A DNA stretch of 5,773 nt from SbD1 sp049300095 (GCA_049300095.1 JBAQYM010000127.1:1-5773); one strand, 5' to 3'. Shown: positions 1-5,590, counted from the stretch's first letter. Made by a program: numbers and translations. Notes: generated from the letters alone by a model not told the origin.

Positions 1-34
1 TGAATTTTCAAGTACTTACGACCCCCTCCCCCAG

Positions 35-55
35 CCCCTCCCGCCAAGGGAGGGG
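35..55. repeat. C-rich/G-rich hairpin, REP-like palindrome
   Basis: CCCCTCCC at 35-42 pairs perfectly with GGGAGGGG at 48-55 around a 5-nt loop, inside a C-rich tract beginning at 21. On the minus strand it lies about 130 bases beyond the end of the M16-like gene, so it could act on the 3' end of that transcript. No T-run follows the stem in that direction, so a simple intrinsic terminator is not supported. It looks like a dispersed palindromic repeat. Being one copy in this window, its repetition elsewhere is inference. Confidence 0.5.
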
Positions 56-98
56 AGACCTCCGCCCTGTTTTGGCCACACCTGTCGCAGTTTTTACA

Positions 99-115
99 TT
101 TGGGCAACAGCCCCT
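99..115 (-). repeat. short inverted copy of the dispersed GGGGCTGTTGCCC motif
   Basis: Read on the minus strand, 99-115 gives AGGGGCTGTTGCCCAAA, identical over 17 bases to 5619-5635 and differing at two positions from 1618-1634. The flanks do not match the longer copies, so this is a fragment or only the core of the repeat. The rest of 1-184 shows no convincing gene. Confidence 0.5.
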
Positions 116-184
116 CAACCCCGCCCCCACGTCTGAGCGATGGCATCAGGCCACCTTATCGCGGCATCTCCCAGCATGGCGCCG

Positions 185-1519
185 CTACTTCACCTGGGCC
201 TTTCCCAGGTCCGCGACTATTGTCAGGACGTGGTTGTGCGGCTTGAGGTATTTCTTCGCCACCCCGAGGATGTCCTGAGCGGTTACCGCTTGTATCAGGG
301 AGGGATATTTCTCCGGATAATCCGTTCCCAGCCCGTAAAATTCCGACCGGGCGAGAAACTTCGCGAAGTCCTGCTGGGTGCTGCTGTAGCGCAGGGGGAA
401 GTTGCCGATGAGGAATTTCTTCGCCCCTTCCAGTTCGGCCTCGGACACGGGTTCGCGCTGCAACCGCTCCAACTCCGCCACGGCGAGCGCTATGGCCTCT
501 TTTGCCGTGGCATCCTTGGTCTGAATGAGGATGCCAAGCGCCCCGGCGTGTTTGCGCGCGAGCAGGTAGCTTTGAACCGAGTAGGCGAGCCCGGATTTCA
601 CGCGAATTTGCGCCATGAGGCGGCTCGAGAGGTCCCCGGAGCCCAGGATGTGATTCATCACCGCAAAGGCATAGTAGTCTTTGTCCGCCCGATCGATCGC
701 CGGGCTTCCGATAATGATCGTGGCCTGGGTTACGGGCCTGTCGATCCGAACCGTTGCCGGCCCTTCGGCAAACCCCTCCGTGTACCGCATCTCCGGGATT
801 TCCGCGGCCCCCCACTGCAAGAGCTTCGGGACCAGCCGCTCTTGCACCTCGGCGGGCGTTATGTCGCCCCCGACCACCAGGATCGAGTTATTGGGCCGGT
901 AGAAGTCGCTGTAAAATCTTGTCAGCGCGTCCAGGCTTATGCCGGCGAGGGATTCTTCCGTCCCCTCGCTCTGAGGGCCATAGGGGCTGTTCAGGAAGAG
1001 CGCCTTTTCGAAGGCCCTGCTCGCGACCTCCACCGGGTCGTCTTCCTCGGTGCGCAGCTTTCCGACTATGTTGTCCTTTTCCCTTTCCACGTCCTCTTTG
1101 TGAAAAGCGGGCGCGGTCAGTATGTCCACGAACAGGCCAAAGCCGCTGTCCAGGTCTTTTTTGAGCATCTGCATGCCGAATCTCGCGGAATCCTTGCCGC
1201 AGTCGGCGTCAAGAGTGGCGCCGATAAAGTCGAGCCGTTCGTTGATCTGTTCGAATGTAAGATTTCGCGTCCCGATCAGGAGGGACCTGGCGGTGAGGTT
1301 GGCCAATCCGTTGGCAGTGCCCGGATCGCGCCAGGACCCCGCCGAGACGAGCAGTTCGAGCGTCACCGCCGGAATCGAATGGTCCTCGAATACCAGCACG
1401 GTAAGCTTATTGGCAAGGACGGTCCTCTCGACGCGCGGCAGGGCCGGGCAGGAGGAAGGCGTCAAGACGCAAAGGACCAGGAAAACGAGAGCGCCGACGC
1501 AGATTTTTTTTCCAGCCAT
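185..1519 (-). CDS. M16 peptidase-like protein, non-catalytic partner subunit, exported
   Basis: This is a 444-residue M16 (pitrilysin/insulinase-like) protein in the two-domain M16B size class. Residues 1-27 form a Sec signal peptide (basic AGKK, then a hydrophobic run, cleavage probably near CPA), implying a periplasmic location. The N-terminal M16 domain spans about 28-180 and the C-terminal domain about 195-380. The zinc site is gone: G-L-A-N-L-T-A-R at 71-78 aligns with G-L-A-H-L-L-E-H of the neighbouring peptidase, replacing H, E and H by N74, A77 and R78. It keeps R306 and Y313 in R-VKSGLA-Y, the R/Y pair known from non-catalytic M16B subunits, where it helps bind substrate. It most likely dimerises with the product of the gene upstream on the same strand. 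The ATG at 1519 is chosen because the signal peptide begins there. In-frame ATGs run back to 1597 but would put 26 unusual residues ahead of the signal peptide. The Shine-Dalgarno is weak (GGA about 8 bases upstream). The stop is TAG. Family call very secure; start moderately so. Confidence 0.95.
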   Translation of the reverse strand: MAGKKICVGALVFLVLCVLTPSSCPALPRVERTVLANKLTVLVFEDHSIPAVTLELLVSAGSWRDPGTANGLANLTARSLLIGTRNLTFEQINERLDFIGATLDADCGKDSARFGMQMLKKDLDSGFGLFVDILTAPAFHKEDVEREKDNIVGKLRTEEDDPVEVASRAFEKALFLNSPYGPQSEGTEESLAGISLDALTRFYSDFYRPNNSILVVGGDITPAEVQERLVPKLLQWGAAEIPEMRYTEGFAEGPATVRIDRPVTQATIIIGSPAIDRADKDYYAFAVMNHILGSGDLSSRLMAQIRVKSGLAYSVQSYLLARKHAGALGILIQTKDATAKEAIALAVAELERLQREPVSEAELEGAKKFLIGNFPLRYSSTQQDFAKFLARSEFYGLGTDYPEKYPSLIQAVTAQDILGVAKKYLKPHNHVLTIVADLGKAQVK

Positions 1520-1555
1520 GAAATGTTCCATCATGAAATGTTCCATCATGAAATG
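1518..1555. repeat. 15-bp tandem repeat across the start codon region
   Basis: The 15-bp unit ATGAAATGTTCCATC occurs at 1518-1532 and 1533-1547, followed by a partial third unit at 1548-1555. On the minus strand each unit supplies ATGATGGAACATTTC, so in the frame of the M16-like gene it reads MMEHF and gives a series of in-frame ATG codons just upstream of the chosen start at 1519. Each unit also carries a GGA about eight bases before the next ATG. Copy number changes would preserve the frame. Confidence 0.9.
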
Positions 1556-1591
1556 AGTAAATGCATTTATTCCGTGTCGCATGCTTTGAAA

Positions 1592-1634
1592 TGTCATATT
1601 CTCGTTCCCACGCTCTCGGGGCTGTTGTCCAAAA
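1592..1634 (+). repeat. dispersed intergenic motif, copy A
   Basis: The 34 bases at 1601-1634 match 5603-5636 with four substitutions. Shared blocks are CTCGTTCCCA, then GCTC, GGGGCTGTTG and CCAAAA. Similarity continues weakly to the left (TGTC-TATT) with a 3-base difference in length. Both copies face the same way and both precede a GTGGGAGCGGC palindrome by about 45-55 bases. The motif overlaps the region just upstream of the farthest in-frame ATG (1597) of the M16-like gene. Function unknown; it is best read as a repeat fragment. Confidence 0.75.
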
Positions 1635-1688
1635 ATTTATGATTCAAATAAGTGTTGCGCGCTACCGTGAAAGACACCCGGAATAAAT

Positions 1689-1820
1689 CTGTGGGAGCGG
1701 CTTGTAGCCGCGATAGGCGGGCTAACGCGATAACTCGCGGCTAAAGTCCGGGGATGTCGCCACGGTAACCCGCCTCCTCCGCCATGGCGCGCCCATCGCG
1801 GCTACAAGCCGCTCCCACAG
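1689..1820. repeat. REPIN-like element with perfect 26-bp terminal inverted repeats
   Basis: The left arm 1689-1714 and right arm 1795-1820 are perfect reverse complements over 26 bases. Each arm contains a REP-type unit: a GTGGGA head followed by GCGGCT-TGT-AGCCGC, a 6-bp stem with a 3-nt loop. Inside, CGCGA-TAAC-TCGCG (1726-1739) forms another hairpin, and TCGCGGCTA (1735-1743) can alternatively pair with TAGCCGCGA (1705-1713). It encodes nothing credible. Two inverted REPs around a short spacer match the REPIN/BIME plan, which in other bacteria is mobilised by REP-associated tyrosine transposases; no such gene is in this window. It lies in the gap between the two M16 genes, so it would be transcribed if they share an mRNA and could affect transcript stability or read-through. 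A diverged copy is at 5681-5773. Confidence 0.88.
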
Positions 1821-1850
1821 GTTGCCGGTCAGCTTGCATCGCCCCGGTTA

Positions 1851-1874
1851 CGACGCGGTCAGGAGACCGTGCCA
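1851..1874. repeat. small GC-rich hairpin
   Basis: CGGTC (1856-1860) pairs with GACCG (1865-1869) around AGGA, with further partial complementarity outside (GC before the stem, TGCC after). It sits 36 bases right of the REPIN-like element and shares no obvious sequence with it. It may be another small palindromic repeat. No T-run follows in either direction, so it is not called a terminator. Confidence 0.4.
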
Positions 1875-1895
1875 CAACGGTCTATGCACCCGTCC

Positions 1896-1966
1896 CTCAA
1901 CCCGCAACCCGCAACATCCAACATCCAACATCAACCCGCGGCTCGCAACGCGTAACCCGCAGCCCC
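1896..1966. repeat. AACCCGC/ACATCCA low-complexity tract
   Basis: The tract has imperfect short repeats: CAACCCG, CAACCCG, three CAACATC(C)-type units, CAACCCG, then CTCGCAACGCGTAACCCGCAGCCCCTC, where the spacing drifts. It abuts the stop codon of the catalytic M16 gene (TGA complement at 1967-1969). The strand bias (almost no G on the plus strand at 1880-1935) and drifting period suggest replication slippage. No function can be read from it. Confidence 0.6.
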
Positions 1967-3340
1967 TCAGCGTATCATCCTCTCCTTCATTCCTCCCATC
2001 GGAGGCGCGGGGGCGTCCTTGGCGGGGCCTGTCGGGACAAGCACTCCGACCGTGCGGTTCAGGGGCGTGAAATACTTTGCGGCAACCCGCAGGATTTCAT
2101 CCGGGGTGACGCTGCGAATCGAGGGAACGTAGTTCCCGATGGCCCTCCAGTCGTAGGCTATCTCGTAGGTGGCAAGGTTCATCCCGAGGGTAAAAAGGGA
2201 ATCCTGGTCCAGGACAAACGAGGCTTCGATCTGGTTTTTCGCCTTTTCGAGCTCTCGCGGTTCCACGGGGACCGTTTTCAGCAATTCGAGCTCCTCGTAG
2301 AGGGCCTTTTCCACCTCGGCGCCATTCCTGTGCGGGAGGAAGGTCCCCGAGATGTAGAACAGCCCCGGGTCCTGGCTGACCATGTTGTAGTCCGCCGAAG
2401 CTTCGAGCACCACTTCTTTTCCGCGCACCAGGTGATCGTAGAGCCGCGAGCTTTTCCCGCTCGACAGGATCGCCTGTATGACTTCGAGGACATAGGCGTC
2501 GGATGCGCGCAGATTGGGGACGTGATAGGCGGCGATTACCGCCCCGACCTGGGCCGGGCGCTCGACCCTGATCCGTCTCTCGCCTTTTTGCGGCGGGTCC
2601 TCGATGGTGTTGCGCTCCGGGGCCGGAGGGCTTGGGATCAATCCGAACGCCTTCTCGATCTGGGGCAGCAGGGTTTCCTTCCGGAAATCCCCGACGACCA
2701 CGATTATCGCGTGCGCCGGATTGTAGTAGGCGGAATAAAAGGTCTGCACATCCTTGAGGGTGAGGCGCTCAATATCTTCCACCCACCCGATCACCGGCCA
2801 GTGATACGGCTGCGAAACAAAGGCCGCCGCTTCGAGCTGTTCGAGGAGGGCCGCGTTCGGATTGTCGTCCACCCGCATCCTCCGCTCCTCGATCACGACC
2901 AGCCGCTCGGTCTTGAAGTCGCTCTCACGCAGGACGAGGTTGCTCATCCGGTCCGGTTCGAGCCTGAGAGGCACCCCCACCCGATCTGACCTGAGCGTTT
3001 CGAAGTATGCCGCAAAATCGTGCGAGGTAAAAGCGTTCTGCTCGGCGCCGTTCTCGTTGACTATCTTGTGGAACTCCTCCCCGCTCACCTTCCGGGTGCC
3101 CTTGAACATCATGTGCTCGAGCAGGTGGGCGAGCCCAGTCCTCCCCACCCGCTCGTTTCTGCCGCCGGCCCGGTACCAGACCTGAAACGTTACGATAGGG
3201 GCCTTGTGGTTTTCGAGCAGTATCACCTTGAGTCCGTTTGAAAGACGTGTCTCCGAGACATCCCGGATAGTCTGCCCCGGCGACACGGAGGGAAGAAGGG
3301 CCAAGAGCAGCGCCAGCCAAAACAGTCCCGCTTTTTTCAT
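1967..3340 (-). CDS. M16 family zinc metallopeptidase, catalytic subunit, exported
   Basis: This is a 457-residue M16B-type peptidase. Residues 1-22 are a clear Sec signal peptide (MKKAGLFWLALLLALLP, cleavage around SPG-Q), so the mature enzyme should be periplasmic. The inverted zinc motif HLLEH is at 72-76: H72 and H76 bind zinc and E75 is the catalytic base. The third zinc ligand is E151 or E152 in VVIEERR, about 75 residues on, the usual distance. RMRVDDNP then follows as in the family. The N-terminal M16 domain spans about 30-175 and the C-terminal domain about 185-365, where the R/Y pair carried by the neighbour is absent (SSRLYDHLVRGKEV). That division of labour indicates a heterodimer. 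The tail is proline/glycine rich (APAPPMGG). The start is ATG at 3338-3340, preceded by a GGGGGG Shine-Dalgarno. This is probably the first gene of the M16 pair. Substrate unknown; such enzymes usually cut short unfolded peptides. Confidence 0.97.
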   Translation of the reverse strand: MKKAGLFWLALLLALLPSVSPGQTIRDVSETRLSNGLKVILLENHKAPIVTFQVWYRAGGRNERVGRTGLAHLLEHMMFKGTRKVSGEEFHKIVNENGAEQNAFTSHDFAAYFETLRSDRVGVPLRLEPDRMSNLVLRESDFKTERLVVIEERRMRVDDNPNAALLEQLEAAAFVSQPYHWPVIGWVEDIERLTLKDVQTFYSAYYNPAHAIIVVVGDFRKETLLPQIEKAFGLIPSPPAPERNTIEDPPQKGERRIRVERPAQVGAVIAAYHVPNLRASDAYVLEVIQAILSSGKSSRLYDHLVRGKEVVLEASADYNMVSQDPGLFYISGTFLPHRNGAEVEKALYEELELLKTVPVEPRELEKAKNQIEASFVLDQDSLFTLGMNLATYEIAYDWRAIGNYVPSIRSVTPDEILRVAAKYFTPLNRTVGVLVPTGPAKDAPAPPMGGMKERMIR

Positions 3341-3344
3341 ATCG

Positions 3345-3350
3345 ATCCCC
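3345..3350 (-). promoter_or_regulatory. ribosome binding site of the catalytic M16 gene
   Basis: The minus strand reads GGGGGGATCGATATG into the start codon. The purine run lies about six bases before the ATG, supporting the start at 3340. No other ATG nearby in this frame would keep the signal peptide intact. Confidence 0.6.
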
Positions 3351-3443
3351 CCAAATGTGGCACGCGCCGAACACCTCTCCGCATCACATCCTTACCGGAT
3401 TGATGGCGCTCATTTCCAAGATTTTAATCACGATAAGACCTGT

Positions 3444-3475
3444 GCGGGCGAATGCAAATTCCAAATTTGCCCCGC
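3444..3475. promoter_or_regulatory. palindrome in the divergent control region
   Basis: GCAAATT (3454-3460) and AATTTGC (3464-3470) are perfect inverted repeats around CCA. Outside them GCGGG (3444-3448) and CCCGC (3471-3475) also pair, with CGAAT bulged on the left. It sits between the two divergent transcription units, about 105 bases from the M16 start and 165 from the cytochrome b5 start. It could be an operator or an RNA hairpin; the dyad is seen, the role is inferred. Confidence 0.45.
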
Positions 3476-3531
3476 ATGAATGGTACGCGTCCTCCGCGGT
3501 GAATAGTTGCCATGAATTCCGCGTTCCGTGA

Positions 3532-3577
3532 TTGCCTCGGCCCGCACCATTTATTATCTTCATTTATTATCTTCATT
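3532..3577 (+). promoter_or_regulatory. candidate promoter containing a 13-bp tandem repeat
   Basis: CATTTATTATCTT occurs twice in tandem at 3548-3560 and 3561-3573, followed by CATT. It is the most AT-rich stretch of the 300-base divergent gap. TTGCCT (3532-3537) lies 17 bases before TATCTT (3555-3560), a weak sigma-70-type pair reading toward the cytochrome b5 gene, and the tandem repeat duplicates that -10-like sequence 13 bases on. The repeat is certain; promoter activity is a guess. Confidence 0.35.
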
Positions 3578-3639
3578 CGAAATCGGCGGAAAATGACAAT
3601 TTACCCTGCCCTGGTTTCGGCAACAAGGAAGATGCGCTG

Positions 3640-4344
3640 ATGCTCGAACTCGATCCGGAAGAACTGGCGGAATATGACGGCCGGGACGGTAAGCCGGTCT
3701 ATGTCGCACACGGCGGCAAAATCTATGACCTCAGCGGGAGCAACCTTTGGAAAACCGGGACGCACATGAGGCGTCATCACTCGGGCGCGGACCTCACGGT
3801 CGACATCGGGGGGGCGCCGCACGGGCCGGAGGTCCTCGACCGCTTCCCGCGGGTCGGGGTGGTGAGGCGCAAGGACGAGGTGAAAACGACCTTTCTCGAG
3901 CCGCTTTTCGAACGCGTTCCGATGCTTCGCAGGCATCCCCATCCGATGACGGTCCATTTCCCGATTGTCTTTATGCTCTCGGCGACATTTTTCACCCTGC
4001 TTTATTTAGCGACCGGAAACGCCTCCTTCGAAACGACCGCCTACCACTGCCTCGGGTGCGGGGTTGTGTTTACGCCGCTGGTCATGTTGACCGGGTTCAC
4101 GTCCTGGTGGGTCAACTACATGGGCAAACCCCTGCGGCCCGTCACCATAAAGATGGTCGTCTCGCTCCTCATGCTCGTCGTATCCGTCATTCTCTTTGCC
4201 TGGCGATGCGCCGTGCCCGACGTAATCACCGCGTACAGGCCGCTCGGCGTAATTTATTTGTTGCTCATCATCTCTCTTTCCCCTATGGTCGTAGTCATAG
4301 GCTGGTACGGGGCCAGGCTTACTTTCCCAATTGACAAGAGTTGA
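3640..4344 (+). CDS. cytochrome b5-like heme domain fused to DUF2231 membrane domain
   Basis: This is a 234-residue protein. Residues 1-75 match the prokaryotic cytochrome b5-like heme/steroid-binding domain: ELAEYDGRDGKPVYVAHGGKIYDLS, then W37, GTHMRRHHSGADLT and APHG..VL.RFPRVG. H46 (or H47) and H61 are the likely axial heme ligands, which this family places in these two segments. Residues 99-225 match DUF2231, beginning with the typical HPHPMTVHFPIV, whose H99, H101 and H106 may bind a cofactor. Four membrane helices are predicted near 105-124, 136-156, 168-188 and 201-223. Basic loops before helix 1 and between helices 2 and 3 place the heme domain in the cytoplasm. C137 and C140 (CLGC) lie at the outer end of helix 2. 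It has no signal peptide. The ATG start at 3640 follows AAGGAAG; a longer reading from TTG at 3532 lacks family similarity. Role: probably membrane-linked electron transfer, partner unknown. Confidence 0.9.
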   Translation: MLELDPEELAEYDGRDGKPVYVAHGGKIYDLSGSNLWKTGTHMRRHHSGADLTVDIGGAPHGPEVLDRFPRVGVVRRKDEVKTTFLEPLFERVPMLRRHPHPMTVHFPIVFMLSATFFTLLYLATGNASFETTAYHCLGCGVVFTPLVMLTGFTSWWVNYMGKPLRPVTIKMVVSLLMLVVSVILFAWRCAVPDVITAYRPLGVIYLLLIISLSPMVVVIGWYGARLTFPIDKS

Positions 4345-4383
4345 TGCCCCCCATCTTTGACTGACTGCTTGCCGCGAAACTTC

Positions 4384-4390
4384 AGGGGGA
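4384..4390 (+). promoter_or_regulatory. ribosome binding site of the universal stress protein gene
   Basis: AGGGGGA ends five bases before ATG at 4396. This decides the start over the in-frame TTG at 4357, which lacks such a site and would add 13 residues before the first Usp strand. Confidence 0.65.
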
Positions 4391-4395
4391 GCGGG

Positions 4396-5337
4396 ATGGA
4401 ACGCGAGCGCAACAAGATTCTGGTTGCCGTCGACGCATCGGAGAAAACGCACGAACTCATCGATTATCTCAGCGGTGTAATCCCCGCGCAGGAAACCGAA
4501 ATAGTCCTCTTCCACATCATGGGGAAAGTCCCCGACTCTTTCTGGGACTGGGAAAACGACCCCCTCACCCCCCGCCACCTGGATCATCTCAAGAAGTGGG
4601 AACTCGACCGTGAAAAGAAGGCGCGCGATCTCATGCGCGCCGTTCGCCGGCAGTTCGTGGACATCGGCATGCCCGAGTATTCCACCATGATCAGCATCCA
4701 GAAGGTGAAAGAAGGAATAGCGCGAGACCTTTTAAACGAGGCTCAGCGGGGATATGACGCCGTGCTGGTCGGGCGCGGAAACGGCGGGGACATAAGCGGG
4801 CAGATGCTCGGAAGCGTTGCGGCGAAAATGGCGGCAAAGCTCGCCACGGCCAACTTATGGCTGGTCGGAAAAAGACCGGGGAGGGGGAGAATCCTGATAG
4901 CCATGGATTCCTCCGAATCGGCCCTGCGAGCGGTCCGGCATGTCGGAAAGATGATCAACACGTCGAATCACGCAATTGAGCTCGTCCACGTGGTTCGCGG
5001 CATATCGGTCTCGGCCGCCGGGAAGGAAAGGATTTTCCCGGAAGAGTACCGGCAGAGGCTGCTCGAAGAAGCCGAAAACCAGATCCGGCCGGCTTTCGAC
5101 CAGGCTACCGCGATGCTGGTATCCGCCGGGATCAAGCCCGAAAAGATAGCGACAAAGGTGATCTCGGGCGTTGCCAGCCGGGCGGGGGCCATTTTCGACG
5201 AAGCGGTGCGGGAGGGATACGGCACCGTGGCGATCGGGAGGAAGGGCCTCTCGGATATCGAAGAGTTCGATATGGGCCGGGTCACCAGCAAACTGGTCCA
5301 GCTCGCCGGCGCCACGGCATTGTGGATTGTGGCCTGA
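4396..5337 (+). CDS. tandem universal stress protein (two Usp domains)
   Basis: This is a 313-residue cytoplasmic protein made of two UspA-type alpha/beta domains, about 5-158 and 164-313. Each starts with a buried strand ending in an Asp that contacts nucleotide in the family (ILVAVDAS, D13; ILIAMDSS, D171). Each ends with the G-2x-G-9x-G(S/T) ATP region. In domain 1 the motif reads G126-R-G-N129 to G139-S140, so the second Gly is Asn. In domain 2 it reads G281-R-K-G284 to G294-R295, with Arg where Ser/Thr usually contacts phosphate. Nucleotide binding may therefore differ between halves. Domain 1 has a long charged helix-rich insert (about 50-85, WDWENDPLTPRHLDHLKKWE). It lies 51 bases after the cytochrome b5/DUF2231 gene with no terminator between, so co-transcription is likely. 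Usp proteins respond to stress, energy limitation and redox change; the exact role here is unknown. Confidence 0.94.
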   Translation: MERERNKILVAVDASEKTHELIDYLSGVIPAQETEIVLFHIMGKVPDSFWDWENDPLTPRHLDHLKKWELDREKKARDLMRAVRRQFVDIGMPEYSTMISIQKVKEGIARDLLNEAQRGYDAVLVGRGNGGDISGQMLGSVAAKMAAKLATANLWLVGKRPGRGRILIAMDSSESALRAVRHVGKMINTSNHAIELVHVVRGISVSAAGKERIFPEEYRQRLLEEAENQIRPAFDQATAMLVSAGIKPEKIATKVISGVASRAGAIFDEAVREGYGTVAIGRKGLSDIEEFDMGRVTSKLVQLAGATALWIVA

Positions 5338-5375
5338 GCCGTCGGGGTTTGCGCTTCGAACCGCGAGAGGGCATG

Positions 5376-5396
5376 CCCGTCAACTCTAACGGGTTT
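5376..5396 (+). terminator. weak hairpin after the Usp gene
   Basis: CCCGT (5376-5380) pairs with ACGGG (5389-5393) around an 8-base loop, followed by only TTT. It is correctly placed 38 bases after the stop codon, but the stem is short and the T-run poor. It is the best terminator candidate before the larger palindrome at 5441. Confidence 0.25.
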
Positions 5397-5419
5397 ATCG
5401 CTCGGGTCTTCAACATGGT

Positions 5420-5425
5420 TATAAT
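5420..5425 (+). promoter_or_regulatory. isolated TATAAT -10 box
   Basis: A perfect TATAAT lies just before the palindromic element at 5441-5524 and reads into it. No good TTGACA-like box is seen 16-18 bases upstream, and the TG dinucleotide is one base out of register for an extended -10. No gene follows in the window, so any transcript would be non-coding. A chance match is quite possible. Confidence 0.25.
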
Positions 5426-5440
5426 GCATCCGGTGACCTC

Positions 5441-5524
5441 GGCCGTGGGGCAGGCTTTCCAGCCTGCCAGGGGAGGCGCGTGGGGGTTCATCGGACGGCG
5501 GGCTGGAAAGCCTCCCCCACGGCC
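5441..5524. repeat. second REPIN-like palindrome, distinct sequence family
   Basis: The left arm 5441-5468 and right arm 5497-5524 are inverted repeats over 28 bases with two mismatches, separated by 28 bases. Each arm contains its own hairpin: GGCAGGCT-TTCC-AGCCTGCC on the left, and the equivalent GGCGGGCT-GGAA-AGCCTCCC, with one imperfect pair, on the right. The layout is that of the 1689-1820 element (two inverted REP-like hairpins around a spacer), but the sequence is unrelated. There is no coding content. Confidence 0.82.
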
Positions 5525-5590
5525 GTCCCGCTTTAAGTTAACGGCAATACGGTTCACTTAAGAAGCATCCGATGGTTGTCGAAGGTTCGG

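Noticed and set aside
35..55. Intrinsic terminator for the M16-like gene
   Set aside because: The stem is good, but the minus-strand sequence after it is G-rich (GGGGCTGGGGGAGGGGG), with no T-run.
185..1519. Lipoprotein signal in the M16-like protein (Cys after TPSS)
   Set aside because: Pro-Ser-Ser-Cys is a poor lipobox, lacking the usual Leu/Val/Ile at -3. An ordinary signal peptidase I site near CPA fits better.
140..1642. 500-codon open frame on the plus strand opposite the M16-like gene
   Set aside because: It is antisense to a gene with clear family motifs. Its translation has no recognisable domain, an Arg/Gly/Pro-rich shadow composition, and it reads through the repeat region. A product of GC-rich codon use.
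1518..1966. CRISPR array or att site
   Set aside because: The repeats are either directly tandem without spacers or inverted palindromes. There are no regularly spaced direct repeats with unique spacers, and no integrase or tRNA nearby.
1784..2989. 401-codon open frame on the plus strand opposite the catalytic M16 gene
   Set aside because: It begins inside the REPIN-like element and runs antisense to a well-supported peptidase. No family resemblance.
3355..3372. Sigma-54 promoter starting at TGGCAC
   Set aside because: TGGCAC is present but the TTGC element is absent at the required spacing.
3532..3639. Longer start of the cytochrome b5/DUF2231 gene at TTG 3532
   Set aside because: The extra 36 residues resemble no part of the family, would translate the AT-rich tandem repeat, and lack the good Shine-Dalgarno seen before ATG 3640.
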